From: Thermoflexibacter ruber
GTDB taxonomy: Bacteria; Bacteroidota; Bacteroidia; Cytophagales; Thermoflexibacteraceae
Length of the DNA stretch: 64,000 bases
Direction: 5' to 3'
Assembly: GCF_900113045.1 (NCBI RefSeq)
Contig: NZ_FONY01000010.1
Coordinates: 1 to 64,000 of the forward strand
Below, piece by piece: positions 1-8,292 of the stretch (position 1 is its first letter; each line of letters begins with the position of its first letter). Position numbers and translations under genes: made by a program. Below the pieces are notes generated by a model that was not told the origin of the DNA, did no database searches, and saw only the letters and a program-made list of their open reading frames with translations.

Positions 1-258
1 TTTAGGAAATAATGCTAAGTAGTTCTTCTTGACTATTTTATACCAAGCCTTCTCAGAATCGCAAACCATTTGACCGACAAGATTTAGACAAATCACTTCA
101 CTATCCGAAAAAGTTGGTTTAGGTCCCGAACGTTCAACTAACTGACCGACTTCTTTGTAAATTTCATCTATAATGAAAAAAGTAAGGGTCAGAAAATCTG
201 ATAAATTTAACTCTTTTATATTATCTTTGAATACTGAATCAATTGCGATTTGGTGCAT
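1..258 (-). CDS. IS982-type transposase, N-terminal part, cut by window edge
   Basis: Reading the minus strand from the ATG at 258 gives 86 codons open to the window edge. The peptide starts MHQIAIDSV and contains PTFSDSEVICLNLVGQ and later AWYKIVKKNY followed by LFP. This matches the N-terminal helical region of IS982-family transposases, where an 'lsdsEi' motif precedes the catalytic DDE domain. The catalytic part lies outside the window, so integrity and family cannot be settled. Assignment rests on motif recognition only; another DDE family with a similar N-terminus is possible. Confidence 0.6.
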   Translation of the reverse strand, partial: MHQIAIDSVFKDNIKELNLSDFLTLTFFIIDEIYKEVGQLVERSGPKPTFSDSEVICLNLVGQMVCDSEKAWYKIVKKNYLALFPK

Positions 259-297
259 AGGTTATCTCTTTTTATGGTTGCACCTTAGAGATAACCT
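259..297. repeat. 10-bp perfect inverted repeat beside the transposase start
   Basis: AGGTTATCTC at 259-268 is the exact reverse complement of GAGATAACCT at 288-297, with a 19-nt loop. It lies directly in front of the transposase ATG, so it would fold at the 5' end of a transposase mRNA. Insertion sequences often carry such hairpins to block read-in transcription. It could equally be part of the element end. No matching end or target duplication can be tested because the other end is outside the window. Confidence 0.5.
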
Positions 298-587
298 TTT
301 TTACTGAAAATTCCAAACTAGCACAATCGGTATCATAATGTTAAACTAAAAGACAAAGCTACTTTTTTCTATTTCTTTTTATTTTCAAAGTTAAAAAATA
401 ATTTTGAAAAATGAAAAACTTTATAAGAGGCTCTATCAAAGTTTCACGGAAACAAAACACAATTTTTTTGCGTTTTACCGATAAGTGTAAAATTCTATGT
501 CTATCTTTACTTTATAATTGTTGAATCAATAGCTTATTCCGATAGAAAAAATCAAAGCAGACGTTATCAAAAATAAAAAAGTCTTCT
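298..587. other. Gene-free AT-rich stretch between IS fragment and next gene
   Basis: I see no ORF with family resemblance here. A GAGGCTCTATCAAAGTTTC run near 427-445 resembles sequences found at insertion-sequence ends and could mark the outer boundary of the IS982-type element, but no partner repeat is visible. Confidence 0.4.
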
Positions 588-618
588 TTTGATAATTGTT
601 CATCTTAAATTACTTTTG
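588..618 (+). promoter_or_regulatory. Bacteroidota promoter, consensus -33/-7, leaderless geometry
   Basis: TTTG at 588-591, a 19-nt spacer, then TACTTTTG at 611-618 exactly match the TTTG / TAnnTTTG pattern of the Bacteroidota housekeeping sigma factor. The start codon of the following gene is GTG at 623, only four bases after the -7 box, so the predicted transcript starts at or next to the start codon. Confidence 0.7.
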
Positions 619-622
619 ATAC

Positions 623-1351
623 GTGAAGAAAATAACCTTACTATTTGCTATTTTAGGTTTGGCTTGGGGGGTAAAAGCCCAAAAAAAAGGCTCAATTAAC
701 GAAATCCTATATAAAAGTGAAACCACGTATGGGCTTAATTTTAGCACCAATGCGGGTCTAATAGGCGGTGTTACTATCAGACATACTCGAGCTATTACGC
801 CTAAGATGTACCATTATTTTGGTTTAGATGCCGTCAATATCCGCCACCCTAAGGAACAACGCTCCACCAGCCGACTTTCAGGGCAGACCTTTATACCCGG
901 TAAGCAAAATGCACTTTTCATGCTTCGCCCCACTTACGGTAGAGAATTTATTTTGTTCAAAAAAGAAGCCGAGCAGGGGGTGCAAATCAACACACACTTT
1001 TCTGCGGGACCTGCTTTAGGTTTGGTCGTTCCTTACTTTATAGAATACAGGTATGACAATAGAAGCCAACGCACCGAGCAGTATGACCCCGCAAAACACA
1101 TCTTGTTTGAAAATGTAGTAGGCTCACCCGGCATATTTTCAGGGTTAGGGCAATCAAGCCTGACCTTCGGAGGTACAGTAAGGGCAGGGATTAACTTTGA
1201 GTTTGGGAGTTTCAAAAATAATGTAACAGGCTTTGAGTTAGGCATCGCCGCCGACTTCCTCTCTAACAAAGTAATACTCATGCCTTTGGCAGAAAACAGG
1301 TCTAACTTTTTTTCTGCCTATGTAGTGCTGTTTTATGGAGGAAGAAAGTAA
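623..1351 (+). CDS. Predicted outer-membrane beta-barrel protein, Bacteroidota-specific
   Basis: 242 aa with an N-terminal signal peptide (MKKITLLFAILGLAWGVKAQ) and a likely cleavage after residue 19-20. The mature part alternates polar and hydrophobic residues and is rich in aromatic residues and glycine, as in transmembrane beta strands (for example THFSAGPALGLVVPYFIEYR and the final SAYVVLFYG). I cannot place it in a named family. The GTG start is chosen because it alone supplies the signal peptide. It precedes lipA by 38 nt on the same strand and may be cotranscribed with it; no functional link to lipoate is evident. Confidence 0.75.
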   Translation: MKKITLLFAILGLAWGVKAQKKGSINEILYKSETTYGLNFSTNAGLIGGVTIRHTRAITPKMYHYFGLDAVNIRHPKEQRSTSRLSGQTFIPGKQNALFMLRPTYGREFILFKKEAEQGVQINTHFSAGPALGLVVPYFIEYRYDNRSQRTEQYDPAKHILFENVVGSPGIFSGLGQSSLTFGGTVRAGINFEFGSFKNNVTGFELGIAADFLSNKVILMPLAENRSNFFSAYVVLFYGGRK

Positions 1352-1389
1352 GTTTTTTAAAAAGTATTTAACTTGATTTAATAGATAAA

Positions 1390-2289
1390 ATGATAGAACT
1401 ACCAGTCATAGAGCCAACCACAGAAACTCAGCCCCCAAGTACCCCATTGCATCGCAAACCAAGCTGGCTGAGGGTAAAACTTCCTGTGGGAGAGAACTTT
1501 ACAAAAGTTAGGAAAATCGTAGATGAATATAAACTACACACCATTTGCCAAAGTGGGAATTGTCCAAATATGGGCGAGTGTTGGGGAGCGGGTACGGCTA
1601 CTTTTATGATTTTAGGCAATGTGTGTACGCGCAGTTGTACTTTCTGTGCCGTAGCAACAGGCAGACCGAATGAGTACGATACCGATGAGCCTCGCAGGGT
1701 AGCCGAAGCTATTAAACTCATGGGCGTAAAGCACGCAGTGATTACTTCGGTAAACAGAGATGAACTCAAAGACAGAGGAGCAGAAATTTGGTATCAGACC
1801 GTAATAGAGGTAAAAAAATTAAATCCTCATACTACTATAGAAACCCTCATTCCTGATGTAAAAGGAAATTGGGAAGCCCTTTACCGTATGATTTCCGCAG
1901 GGCAGGAGGTGGTTTCTCATAATATGGAAACCGTCAAGCGATTGTATAGGAGAGTACGTCCGCAAGCAAAATATGAACGCAGTTTAGAACAAATCCAACG
2001 CATCAAAGAATACGGAAAACGCACCAAATCAGGCATTATGCTTGGCTTGGGAGAAACTGACGAGGAGGTATTTGAAGCGATGGACGATTTGGTAGCTCAT
2101 GGGCTTGATGTGCTTACGCTGGGGCAGTACCTCCAACCTACCAAAATGCACTTAGAAGTAGCTGAGTATATTCACCCTGACAAGTTTGCCTTTTTCAAGG
2201 AAGAAGGATTAAAAAGAGGTTTGAAGTATGTAGAGTCTGGAGCTTTAGTTCGCTCCTCCTATCATGCAGAAAGGCACGTAAACGTTTAG
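1390..2289 (+). CDS. lipA: Lipoyl synthase
   Basis: Radical-SAM enzyme that inserts two sulfurs into octanoyl groups on lipoyl domains, completing lipoate assembly for 2-oxoacid dehydrogenases and the glycine cleavage system. 299 aa, normal length. The auxiliary cluster triad is C53, C58, C64 ([12 protein letters not shown]) and the radical-SAM CxxxCxxC is C79, C83, C86 (CTRSCTFC). The C-terminal RSSYHAE motif, whose serine ligates the auxiliary cluster, is present. Start ATG 1390. It lies between an outer-membrane protein gene and a small monooxygenase-fold gene 5 nt downstream. No lipB is seen in the window. Confidence 0.98.
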   Translation: MIELPVIEPTTETQPPSTPLHRKPSWLRVKLPVGENFTKVRKIVDEYKLHTICQSGNCPNMGECWGAGTATFMILGNVCTRSCTFCAVATGRPNEYDTDEPRRVAEAIKLMGVKHAVITSVNRDELKDRGAEIWYQTVIEVKKLNPHTTIETLIPDVKGNWEALYRMISAGQEVVSHNMETVKRLYRRVRPQAKYERSLEQIQRIKEYGKRTKSGIMLGLGETDEEVFEAMDDLVAHGLDVLTLGQYLQPTKMHLEVAEYIHPDKFAFFKEEGLKRGLKYVESGALVRSSYHAERHVNV

Positions 2290-2294
2290 ATAAA

Positions 2295-2588
2295 ATGCTG
2301 ATTCGCATAGTGAGAATGACATTTCAAAAAGAAAAAGTAGAAGATTTTTTAGCTATTTTTTCAGAGTCCAAAGATAAAATCAGAAATTTTCAGGGCTGTT
2401 TGCATTTGGAATTGCTCAGAGATGCAGAACAGCCTCATGTTTTTATGACTTACAGCCATTGGGACAGTGAACAATCCTTAGAAAAATATAGGCAATCTGC
2501 CTTATTTCAAACTACTTGGGCAGCCACTAAACTACTTTTTGCCGACAAACCTTTGGCTTTTAGTAGTTATTCCTTCGTAAAAGTTTGA
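2295..2588 (+). CDS. Antibiotic biosynthesis monooxygenase (ABM) fold protein
   Basis: 97 aa. It has the small ferredoxin-like ABM pattern: MLIRIVRMTFQ start, a helix with FLAIFSESKDKI, then GCLHLELLRD and FMTYSHWDSEQSLEKYRQS, ending in a second beta-alpha unit. Family members are dimeric and range from heme-degrading to quinol-oxidising enzymes, and many have unknown substrates. It begins 5 nt after lipA and is probably cotranscribed. The stop is TGA, showing that UGA terminates here. Specific function not assignable. Confidence 0.8.
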   Translation: MLIRIVRMTFQKEKVEDFLAIFSESKDKIRNFQGCLHLELLRDAEQPHVFMTYSHWDSEQSLEKYRQSALFQTTWAATKLLFADKPLAFSSYSFVKV

Positions 2589-2615
2589 GGTTTTCGCAAT
2601 TTTCTACTATCTTTG
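2584..2615 (+). promoter_or_regulatory. Promoter for yajC-ybbR-coaE
   Basis: TTTG at 2584-2587, a 20-nt spacer and TATCTTTG at 2608-2615 fit the Bacteroidota consensus. It overlaps the last codons of the preceding gene and predicts a 5' UTR of about 100 nt before yajC. Confidence 0.6.
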
Positions 2616-2721
2616 TTTTTAATTGAAATAGTTAAAATAATTTGAATTTGTTTGATATAGTTAGAACATCTTGCTTTTCAGCTATCTATACACTCATAAC
2701 TTATAACTCATAACTAAAAAA

Positions 2722-3045
2722 ATGTACTCAATTTTATTACAAACAGGCGGTGGAAGTGGAAATATGATGAATTTGCTATTCATCGTGGGTATGGTAGCAG
2801 TTTTCTACTTTTTTATGATTCGGCCACAGCAGAAAAAACAAAAAGAGCAAAAATCATTTTTGGAAAGCCTCAAAAGAGGCGATAAAATAGTTACTATTGG
2901 AGGAATGCACGGAACTATTTTGTCTATTGAAGGAAATACGGTATTAGTAGAAGCAGACCAAGGCGTAAAACTCAAGTTTGAGAAATCTGCAATTTCACAA
3001 GAGCAAACCAAAGCCGCCTACGGTAAAACAGAGGCAAAAGCCTAA
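2722..3045 (+). CDS. yajC: Preprotein translocase subunit YajC
   Basis: 107 aa accessory subunit of the SecDF-YajC complex in the inner membrane. A single membrane segment at about residues 17-34 (LLFIVGMVAVFYFFMIRP) is followed by the RPQQKKQKE basic stretch and the conserved GDKIVTIGGMHGTI segment. Length and order are typical. It heads a tight unit with a YbbR-domain gene and coaE; the same grouping is familiar in other Bacteroidota. Confidence 0.95.
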   Translation: MYSILLQTGGGSGNMMNLLFIVGMVAVFYFFMIRPQQKKQKEQKSFLESLKRGDKIVTIGGMHGTILSIEGNTVLVEADQGVKLKFEKSAISQEQTKAAYGKTEAKA

Positions 3046-3058
3046 GTATTTTAAAAAC

Positions 3059-4018
3059 TTGAAAGCACTTGATTGGAAAGGAATTAGCTTATGTGTGGTG
3101 ATAGCTACTTTGATTTGGTTTTTTAATGCACTAAACAAGACCTACACCACACGTATCAGATTCCCTGTTATTTTTAAAACCAAGCAAAATAATGTTGTTC
3201 CAGTTAATGACCCTCCGAATAGCTTGGAAGTAGAAGTAACAGGACAGGGCTGGAGTTTGTTTCGTAAAAACTTTGGCATAGGCGTAGAACCTGTTATCAT
3301 AGACCTTATTAATGTACTTCGAGTAAAAAATTTTCCTACTAAGGCTTTTTTACCTATTTTTAGTATTCAGTTCAAGGATATAAAAATTAACCAAATCATT
3401 CCTGATACCATCAAATTAGATTATAATAATGTCATTAGTAAGGAAATATATCTTGACTTGCCTATTAGCCAAGTTGATTTGAAAGAAGACTATAGGATTA
3501 CTTCTCCTATACAAATTGCTCCCAACAGAGTTACTTTCACAGGAGCAAGTTCTTTGGTAGAGGCACTGGGAGATACTATTTTTTTAAGTATCAAAGCAGA
3601 AGATGGCATTAGCAAAAACTATAATGACTACGTAGCGATTCAATATCCTGTACATAAACACTTAAAGCCTAAAGTAGAAAAAGTAAGAGTTAGCTTTCAA
3701 GTATCTCTTTTTGTTCAGCATAACCAACTCATACCTATTGAGTTACTCAATTTTCCTGCAGACTCCTCCGCCACTATTGATGAGAGAAGTGTTATCTTAG
3801 AATACTGGCTACGAAAAGAAAAAGAAAATAGAGTACGCACAGATACTATTAAGGCTATCGTAGATTTTAGAGCAAGAAACAAGAAAGATTCTACTATTAC
3901 CCCTATGCTATGGATTCCCCAAGATTTGACTAATACCAAAGTAACGCCTTCAAAAGTAAAAATTCACTATGGCAAGTACACTAAAAATCGGAATAACAGG
4001 AGGGATAGGAGTAGGTAA
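3059..4018 (+). CDS. YbbR-like domain protein (CdaR-related)
   Basis: About 320 aa with one N-terminal membrane segment (LCVVIATLIWFFNALNK) and extracytoplasmic YbbR-like repeats (GASSLVEALGD). In Firmicutes the related CdaR regulates the diadenylate cyclase CdaA; no such gene is nearby, so that role is not implied. The reading frame is open from 2978, inside yajC, but I choose TTG 3059. It lies 13 nt after the yajC stop and gives a compact protein beginning MKALDWKG. The 3' end overlaps coaE by 50 nt; the basic tail KNRNNRRDRSR is encoded in that overlap. Confidence 0.8.
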   Translation: MKALDWKGISLCVVIATLIWFFNALNKTYTTRIRFPVIFKTKQNNVVPVNDPPNSLEVEVTGQGWSLFRKNFGIGVEPVIIDLINVLRVKNFPTKAFLPIFSIQFKDIKINQIIPDTIKLDYNNVISKEIYLDLPISQVDLKEDYRITSPIQIAPNRVTFTGASSLVEALGDTIFLSIKAEDGISKNYNDYVAIQYPVHKHLKPKVEKVRVSFQVSLFVQHNQLIPIELLNFPADSSATIDERSVILEYWLRKEKENRVRTDTIKAIVDFRARNKKDSTITPMLWIPQDLTNTKVTPSKVKIHYGKYTKNRNNRRDRSR

Positions 4019-4601
4019 AAGTACTGCATGCCTGATATTCAAGCATTTAGGTATTCCTGTTTACGATGCAGATACGCGAGCCAAATGGCTCATTAGTCAT
4101 CACCCTACGCTTATTTCCGAAATCAAAGCCTACTTTGGCAAGGAGGCATACTTCAATGGCGAACTCAATAGAAGATATTTGGCAGAGAAAGTTTTTATTG
4201 ACAAAGATAATATCCAAAAAATGAATAGCTTAGTCCACCCTAAAGTAGGGGAGGACGCTAAGCAATGGTTCAATGAACAAGAAGGAAAGTATCCCTACAT
4301 CATCAAAGAGGCAGCTTTACTCTACGAATCAGGTTCTTACAAAGAGTTAGATAAAGTCATTGTAGTAACTGCTCCCTTAGACCTCAGAATAGCACGCATA
4401 CAAGCCAGAGACCCTCAGCGAAGCAAAGAGGAAATCTTAGGCATTATTAGCAAACAAATGCCCGAGGAGGAGAAAGTAAAGAGAGCTGACTTTGTGATTT
4501 ATAATGATGAAAAACAAATGCTTATTCCCCAAGTGCTAACAGTACACCAAGCGTTAATAAATCTCTCTAAAAGCAACCACGTTCCTATTTTCAGAAGCTA
4601 A
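3969..4601 (+). CDS. coaE: Dephospho-CoA kinase
   Basis: Last step of coenzyme A synthesis: ATP-dependent phosphorylation of dephospho-CoA at the 3'-hydroxyl. 210 aa, typical length. P-loop GGIGVGKST at residues 11-19, then the YDAD motif and the substrate segment KEAALLYES. It starts inside the preceding YbbR gene, 50 nt before that gene's stop, suggesting translational coupling. Its 3' end overlaps the convergent minus-strand gene by 11 nt. Confidence 0.97.
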   Translation: MASTLKIGITGGIGVGKSTACLIFKHLGIPVYDADTRAKWLISHHPTLISEIKAYFGKEAYFNGELNRRYLAEKVFIDKDNIQKMNSLVHPKVGEDAKQWFNEQEGKYPYIIKEAALLYESGSYKELDKVIVVTAPLDLRIARIQARDPQRSKEEILGIISKQMPEEEKVKRADFVIYNDEKQMLIPQVLTVHQALINLSKSNHVPIFRS

Positions 4602-5349
4602 ATCCTCCATGAAAGCCAATAAATTGATGCCCTAATCTTTCTGAGAAAGGAACAGGACTGCCATTATTTCTAATGATAAAATAATTTACTTGTATCTGTT
4701 GAGATTTAAGTCCTATAGAAAAATAAGCCGATTTTGAATGGTTTAACATAAGCCGAATTCCTACATTGCCTTGCACCATGAAACCTGCATTATCTGTGCC
4801 TTGCCTATTCTCCGACCAACCAAAACTATGTCCTGAACGGAAATTGAAAAAGGGACGCCACTTACCCTTGGCAAAATCAGTACGTAAATCTAAGAATATA
4901 GGAATTAGCTGTAAATTTCCTTGTTTGCTGTATCCCGTCCCCAAACCTATATAAAGCGAAGGTGATAGGGCATAGTTGTAAGAAAAATTGATTTCCTGTC
5001 CCTGCATAGTATTTCTTAACCCGCCAAAACGAGTCATTATATTACCTGTCCCAACTGTATGGGCTAACTCCACGAAGCGTACAAATCCTGTACATGTAGA
5101 TTCTGCACTTTTAGGACTCTCAACTCCTTCTACACGCTCATTTCTAATCTGCTCTATTTCGTTGATTACAAGAGATAAAGCAGTATGATTCAAGGTTTCA
5201 AATTCTATAATTTGATTTTCTATCTTTTTGATTTTACCTTTTACCACCTTCCCATTTTTCAAGTAAATAACATCTGCGTACTGATGCTGGCAGCGAGCCT
5301 GCATAGAAAAAATAAACACCAAACCAATAACCAATAATATATATTTCAT
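4591..5349 (-). CDS. Exported protein with NGxxxKGxI-type N-terminal domain and beta-barrel tail
   Basis: 252 aa. A signal peptide (MKYILLVIGLVFIFSMQARCQ) is followed by a small domain (DVIYLKNGKVVKGKIKKIE, then ALSLVINEIEQI) of a kind common in Bacteroidota exported proteins. The rest looks like membrane beta strands (SLYIGLGTGYSKQG, GFMVQGNVGIRLML, GHQFIGFHGGFSF) and ends in phenylalanine, as outer-membrane barrels often do. Tail-to-tail overlap with coaE. Role unknown. It contains one of only four GAATTC sites found in the window (4755-4760). Confidence 0.7.
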   Translation of the reverse strand: MKYILLVIGLVFIFSMQARCQHQYADVIYLKNGKVVKGKIKKIENQIIEFETLNHTALSLVINEIEQIRNERVEGVESPKSAESTCTGFVRFVELAHTVGTGNIMTRFGGLRNTMQGQEINFSYNYALSPSLYIGLGTGYSKQGNLQLIPIFLDLRTDFAKGKWRPFFNFRSGHSFGWSENRQGTDNAGFMVQGNVGIRLMLNHSKSAYFSIGLKSQQIQVNYFIIRNNGSPVPFSERLGHQFIGFHGGFSF

Positions 5350-5594
5350 ATCATTTTTTGGATTTATCTGACATAAAAACGAGCAAAACAGCTATTCGGT
5401 TTAACATTTTAAAACTTATTAGCATGCTATTTTAACTTTTTTAAAATAGCTTAGAAACGTAGTTTATTAGTAATTGATAATCAAGCAGTTTATAGCTTGA
5501 TTTTAGGTGAAAAGTATATAATTAGTGTAATTATTGCTGTAAATAAAAAACTAATTTAGCAATGCCTGAATTTTTATTTTTTATTCCTTTATTT

Positions 5595-5602
5595 TAATTT
5601 TG
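5595..5602 (+). promoter_or_regulatory. -7 box TAATTTTG before metal-binding lipoprotein gene
   Basis: Exact TAnnTTTG match 32 nt before the ATG at 5634, in the 284-nt divergent spacer 5350-5633. No TTTG is present at the expected -33 position, only T-rich sequence. A promoter for the leftward gene at 5349 is not obvious. Confidence 0.45.
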
Positions 5603-5633
5603 GGTTTCAAAAAAAATATATCAGGATAAATCT

Positions 5634-6593
5634 ATGCCTACAAGACTGCTTATTCTCAAGAATAAAAAAGCATACCTATTTTTAATTCTTTTTTTTATTA
5701 GCTTTTTACCGAACAGCTGTCAAGAAAAAAAAAGAGCCAACACTAAGCTAAAAATTGTCTGCACTACCAGCATGATAGCAGATGTATTTCAACAAATTGC
5801 AAGGGACTCGGCTGAGGTCGTAGCACTGATGGGCGCAGGGGTCGACCCACACTTATACAAAGCCACGCATGGAGATATAAAAAAACTACTTTCTGCTGAT
5901 GTAGTATTCTACAATGGCTTACATTTAGAAGGAAAAATGGGGGAAATTATGCAAAAGTTGGCACGACAGAAGCCTGTAGTGGCTCTAGGAGAAGGGCTTG
6001 ACTCTGCTCGACTTATCTATCCTATGGAAGATGCTCATACCCCAGACCCGCATATTTGGTTTGATGTCATGCTTTGGAAAGAGGCAGTCCGATATGGGGC
6101 TATTGCTTTGGAAAGAATAGACAAAGAACTATTTGCAGGAAAAAGAGCAAGCTATTTTAGAAAAAATACAGAAGATTATTTGCAGAAACTGGACAGCTTG
6201 GACAGAGCAGTAAGAGCCATCTTAGACCACATTCCTACCAGCCAAAAAGTATTAATCACCTCTCATGATGCTTTTTCGTACTTTGGGCGTGCTTATCAGT
6301 TCGAGGTAAGAGGTTTGCAAGGCATCTCTACTTTATCTGATTTTGGTTTGAAAGATGTGTCAGATTTGGTAAATTTTATTGTTAAGAACAAAATAAAAGC
6401 TATCTTTGTAGAAACTTCTGTTTCCGAACAGTCTATCAAAGCGGTCATTAAAGGTTGTCAAGCACAAGGGCACCAAGTGAAAATGGGAGGGAAACTTTTT
6501 TCTGATGCACTTGGTAAAACGGGTACTTTGGAGGGAACATACACGGGTATGATTCAAAGCAATGTAAAGACTATCGCCAATGCTTTGAAATAA
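5634..6593 (+). CDS. Zinc/manganese ABC transporter substrate-binding lipoprotein
   Basis: 319 aa, cluster A-I metal-binding protein (TroA/ZnuA/PsaA family). Export signal with a lipoprotein cysteine at about residue 29 (FLPNSCQ). The likely metal ligands are H73 (VDPHLYK), H140 (DPHIWFD), H211 (SHDAFSYF) and D291 (LFSDALG). A His at the third site resembles TroA/ZnuA rather than the Glu of PsaA, so zinc or manganese are both possible. No long His-rich loop is present. No permease or ATPase gene is adjacent; the neighbour is a lytic transglycosylase, so the partner transporter must lie elsewhere. Confidence 0.9.
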   Translation: MPTRLLILKNKKAYLFLILFFISFLPNSCQEKKRANTKLKIVCTTSMIADVFQQIARDSAEVVALMGAGVDPHLYKATHGDIKKLLSADVVFYNGLHLEGKMGEIMQKLARQKPVVALGEGLDSARLIYPMEDAHTPDPHIWFDVMLWKEAVRYGAIALERIDKELFAGKRASYFRKNTEDYLQKLDSLDRAVRAILDHIPTSQKVLITSHDAFSYFGRAYQFEVRGLQGISTLSDFGLKDVSDLVNFIVKNKIKAIFVETSVSEQSIKAVIKGCQAQGHQVKMGGKLFSDALGKTGTLEGTYTGMIQSNVKTIANALK

Positions 6594-6632
6594 AGCTAAT
6601 TACAATTGTCTGATTATGAATATTTAATAATT

Positions 6633-7550
6633 ATGCATCTAATTCATTTTATCCTTATCTTTTTTTTGCAAGTTACAGTGGCGAATCAAACAGCCAATGA
6701 CTTAGTAAAAAGTAAAGTCAAAGAGGTAGAAACTCAGCAGTTTCAAAAAATCATCGTTCCAGAACTCCCAGCCTCTCTTTCTTTTGCGGGAGAGCCTGTA
6801 CCCTTAGAAGATGCAGACATTAGAGAACGACTTGAGAGAGAACTCATTAACAACTGTTACAAGCACTCTGCTACTCTGATTATTTTGAAAAGAGAAGGCA
6901 AATGGAAAGCACGTATCCAAGCCATTTTGAAAGAGCAAGGTATTCCAGAAGATTTTTTCTACTTAGCTGTAGCCGAAAGTGAATTAGATGAATATGCCCT
7001 TTCTCCTGCTAAAGCATTGGGTTTTTGGCAGTTTCTCAAAGAAACCGGTAAAGAATTTGGTTTAGAAATCAACAATTACGTCGACCAACGCAAAGACCCT
7101 ATTGCTTCCACTTATGCCGCTTGCAAGTATTTGAAAGCGGCCTATGAGAAATACGGTAGGAATTGGACGCTTGCCGCCGCTTCCTATAATCGTGGTATGA
7201 ACGGGCTTAAAAAAGCCTTAGAAGCCCAAAAGGTAGATTCTTATTACGACCTTTACCTCAACAGAGAAACCTATCGCTACGTGTTACGTATCTTAGCTTT
7301 GAAAGCAATCATGGAAAATCCCAGCAAGTACGGGTTTCATATAGAAGATGAACAGCGTTGGAAAGCAGTAGAAACTGAACGCGTATGGATAGATAGCACT
7401 ATCAACAACCTGCCTGAGTTTGCTAAGCAAATGGGGATTAACTATAAAACCTTGAAAATATACAACCCTTGGTTGGACAGTGAGGACTACAATTTGGTAG
7501 TTCAGAAAGGTAAAGGTTATTGGTTCGAGATTCCCAAAACAAAAAACTAA
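6633..7550 (+). CDS. Lytic transglycosylase, SLT domain, MltD-like
   Basis: 306 aa from ATG 6633; the in-frame TTG at 6606 would put nine polar residues before the signal sequence MHLIHFILIFFLQV. The SLT fold is clear: catalytic glutamate in AVAESELDEYALSPAKALG, then GFWQFLKETGKEFGL and the AASYNRGMNGLKKAL segment. The C-terminus (NLPEFAKQMGINYKTLKIYN) resembles a LysM-like or binding segment. Predicted to cleave peptidoglycan with anhydro-muropeptide formation in the periplasm. It follows the metal-binding lipoprotein gene by 39 nt. Confidence 0.9.
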   Translation: MHLIHFILIFFLQVTVANQTANDLVKSKVKEVETQQFQKIIVPELPASLSFAGEPVPLEDADIRERLERELINNCYKHSATLIILKREGKWKARIQAILKEQGIPEDFFYLAVAESELDEYALSPAKALGFWQFLKETGKEFGLEINNYVDQRKDPIASTYAACKYLKAAYEKYGRNWTLAAASYNRGMNGLKKALEAQKVDSYYDLYLNRETYRYVLRILALKAIMENPSKYGFHIEDEQRWKAVETERVWIDSTINNLPEFAKQMGINYKTLKIYNPWLDSEDYNLVVQKGKGYWFEIPKTKN

Positions 7551-7593
7551 TAAAACAAGTAGCTGTTTTTCAATTAAATAGCTTTAAAAGAAT

Positions 7594-8214
7594 ATGAAAA
7601 AAACAGGAAGAAAAATAGTCGCTTATTCGTCTATCTTGGCTACCTTCTTAGCTATTTTATTTATTTTTTGGTCAGAAGAAGTCAAGTATTTATTGCCTAC
7701 TCCTATCCCTCAAAGCTATCAAGAAGTAGCTATTAATCAATCTGTTTCTGTAGAAGATTTTATCCAAACCCAATCTACAAAGCCTATATTTTTACATTTT
7801 TTCAATCCAGACTGCCCTTGCTCAAAGTTCAATCTCAGTCATGTACGAAGTCTGATAAAGAAGTATAATAAAGAAATAGAATTTTATGCAGTTTTGCAAG
7901 TAGAGGGAAAGAACTATGATGTAAGCCAATTTACAAAAAAATACGACCTTCCTGTTAAAGTTATTGTTGATTATCAGAATATTTTAGCAGAGAAGTGTGG
8001 AGTTTATTCTACTCCTCAAGCAGTCATTCTGACTACTGACAGTAAACTCTATTATCGCGGTAATTATAACAAATCTCGCTATTGTACCGACAAAGCGACT
8101 AATTTTGCTCAAATGGCAATAGATAGCCTCTTGCTTGGGAAAGAACCTCCTCAGTTTGGTATTTTAGCAAGCCAATCTTATGGCTGTGAATTGCCAAAAG
8201 AAGAAGAAAATTGA
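7594..8214 (+). CDS. Membrane-anchored thioredoxin-fold protein with CPC motif
   Basis: 206 aa. N-terminal membrane anchor (residues about 9-26), then a thioredoxin fold: FLHFFNPDCPCSKFN places CxC where thioredoxins have CxxC. The cis-proline loop is STPQAVILT, and further cysteines lie in EKCGVYS, RYCTDK and YGCEL. It looks like a DUF6436-type redoxin; the CxC spacing suggests disulfide isomerase or peroxiredoxin-like chemistry in the periplasm, but the substrate is unknown. Stop TGA. A TAGCTTTA box just upstream is a weak promoter candidate. Confidence 0.75.
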   Translation: MKKTGRKIVAYSSILATFLAILFIFWSEEVKYLLPTPIPQSYQEVAINQSVSVEDFIQTQSTKPIFLHFFNPDCPCSKFNLSHVRSLIKKYNKEIEFYAVLQVEGKNYDVSQFTKKYDLPVKVIVDYQNILAEKCGVYSTPQAVILTTDSKLYYRGNYNKSRYCTDKATNFAQMAIDSLLLGKEPPQFGILASQSYGCELPKEEEN

Positions 8215-8292
8215 TTTTAATGAAAATAAACTTGTTTTTTTGAAAATAACAGTAGAAATTCAGTTTTCATTTTCATCTAACGCTCTATTACA

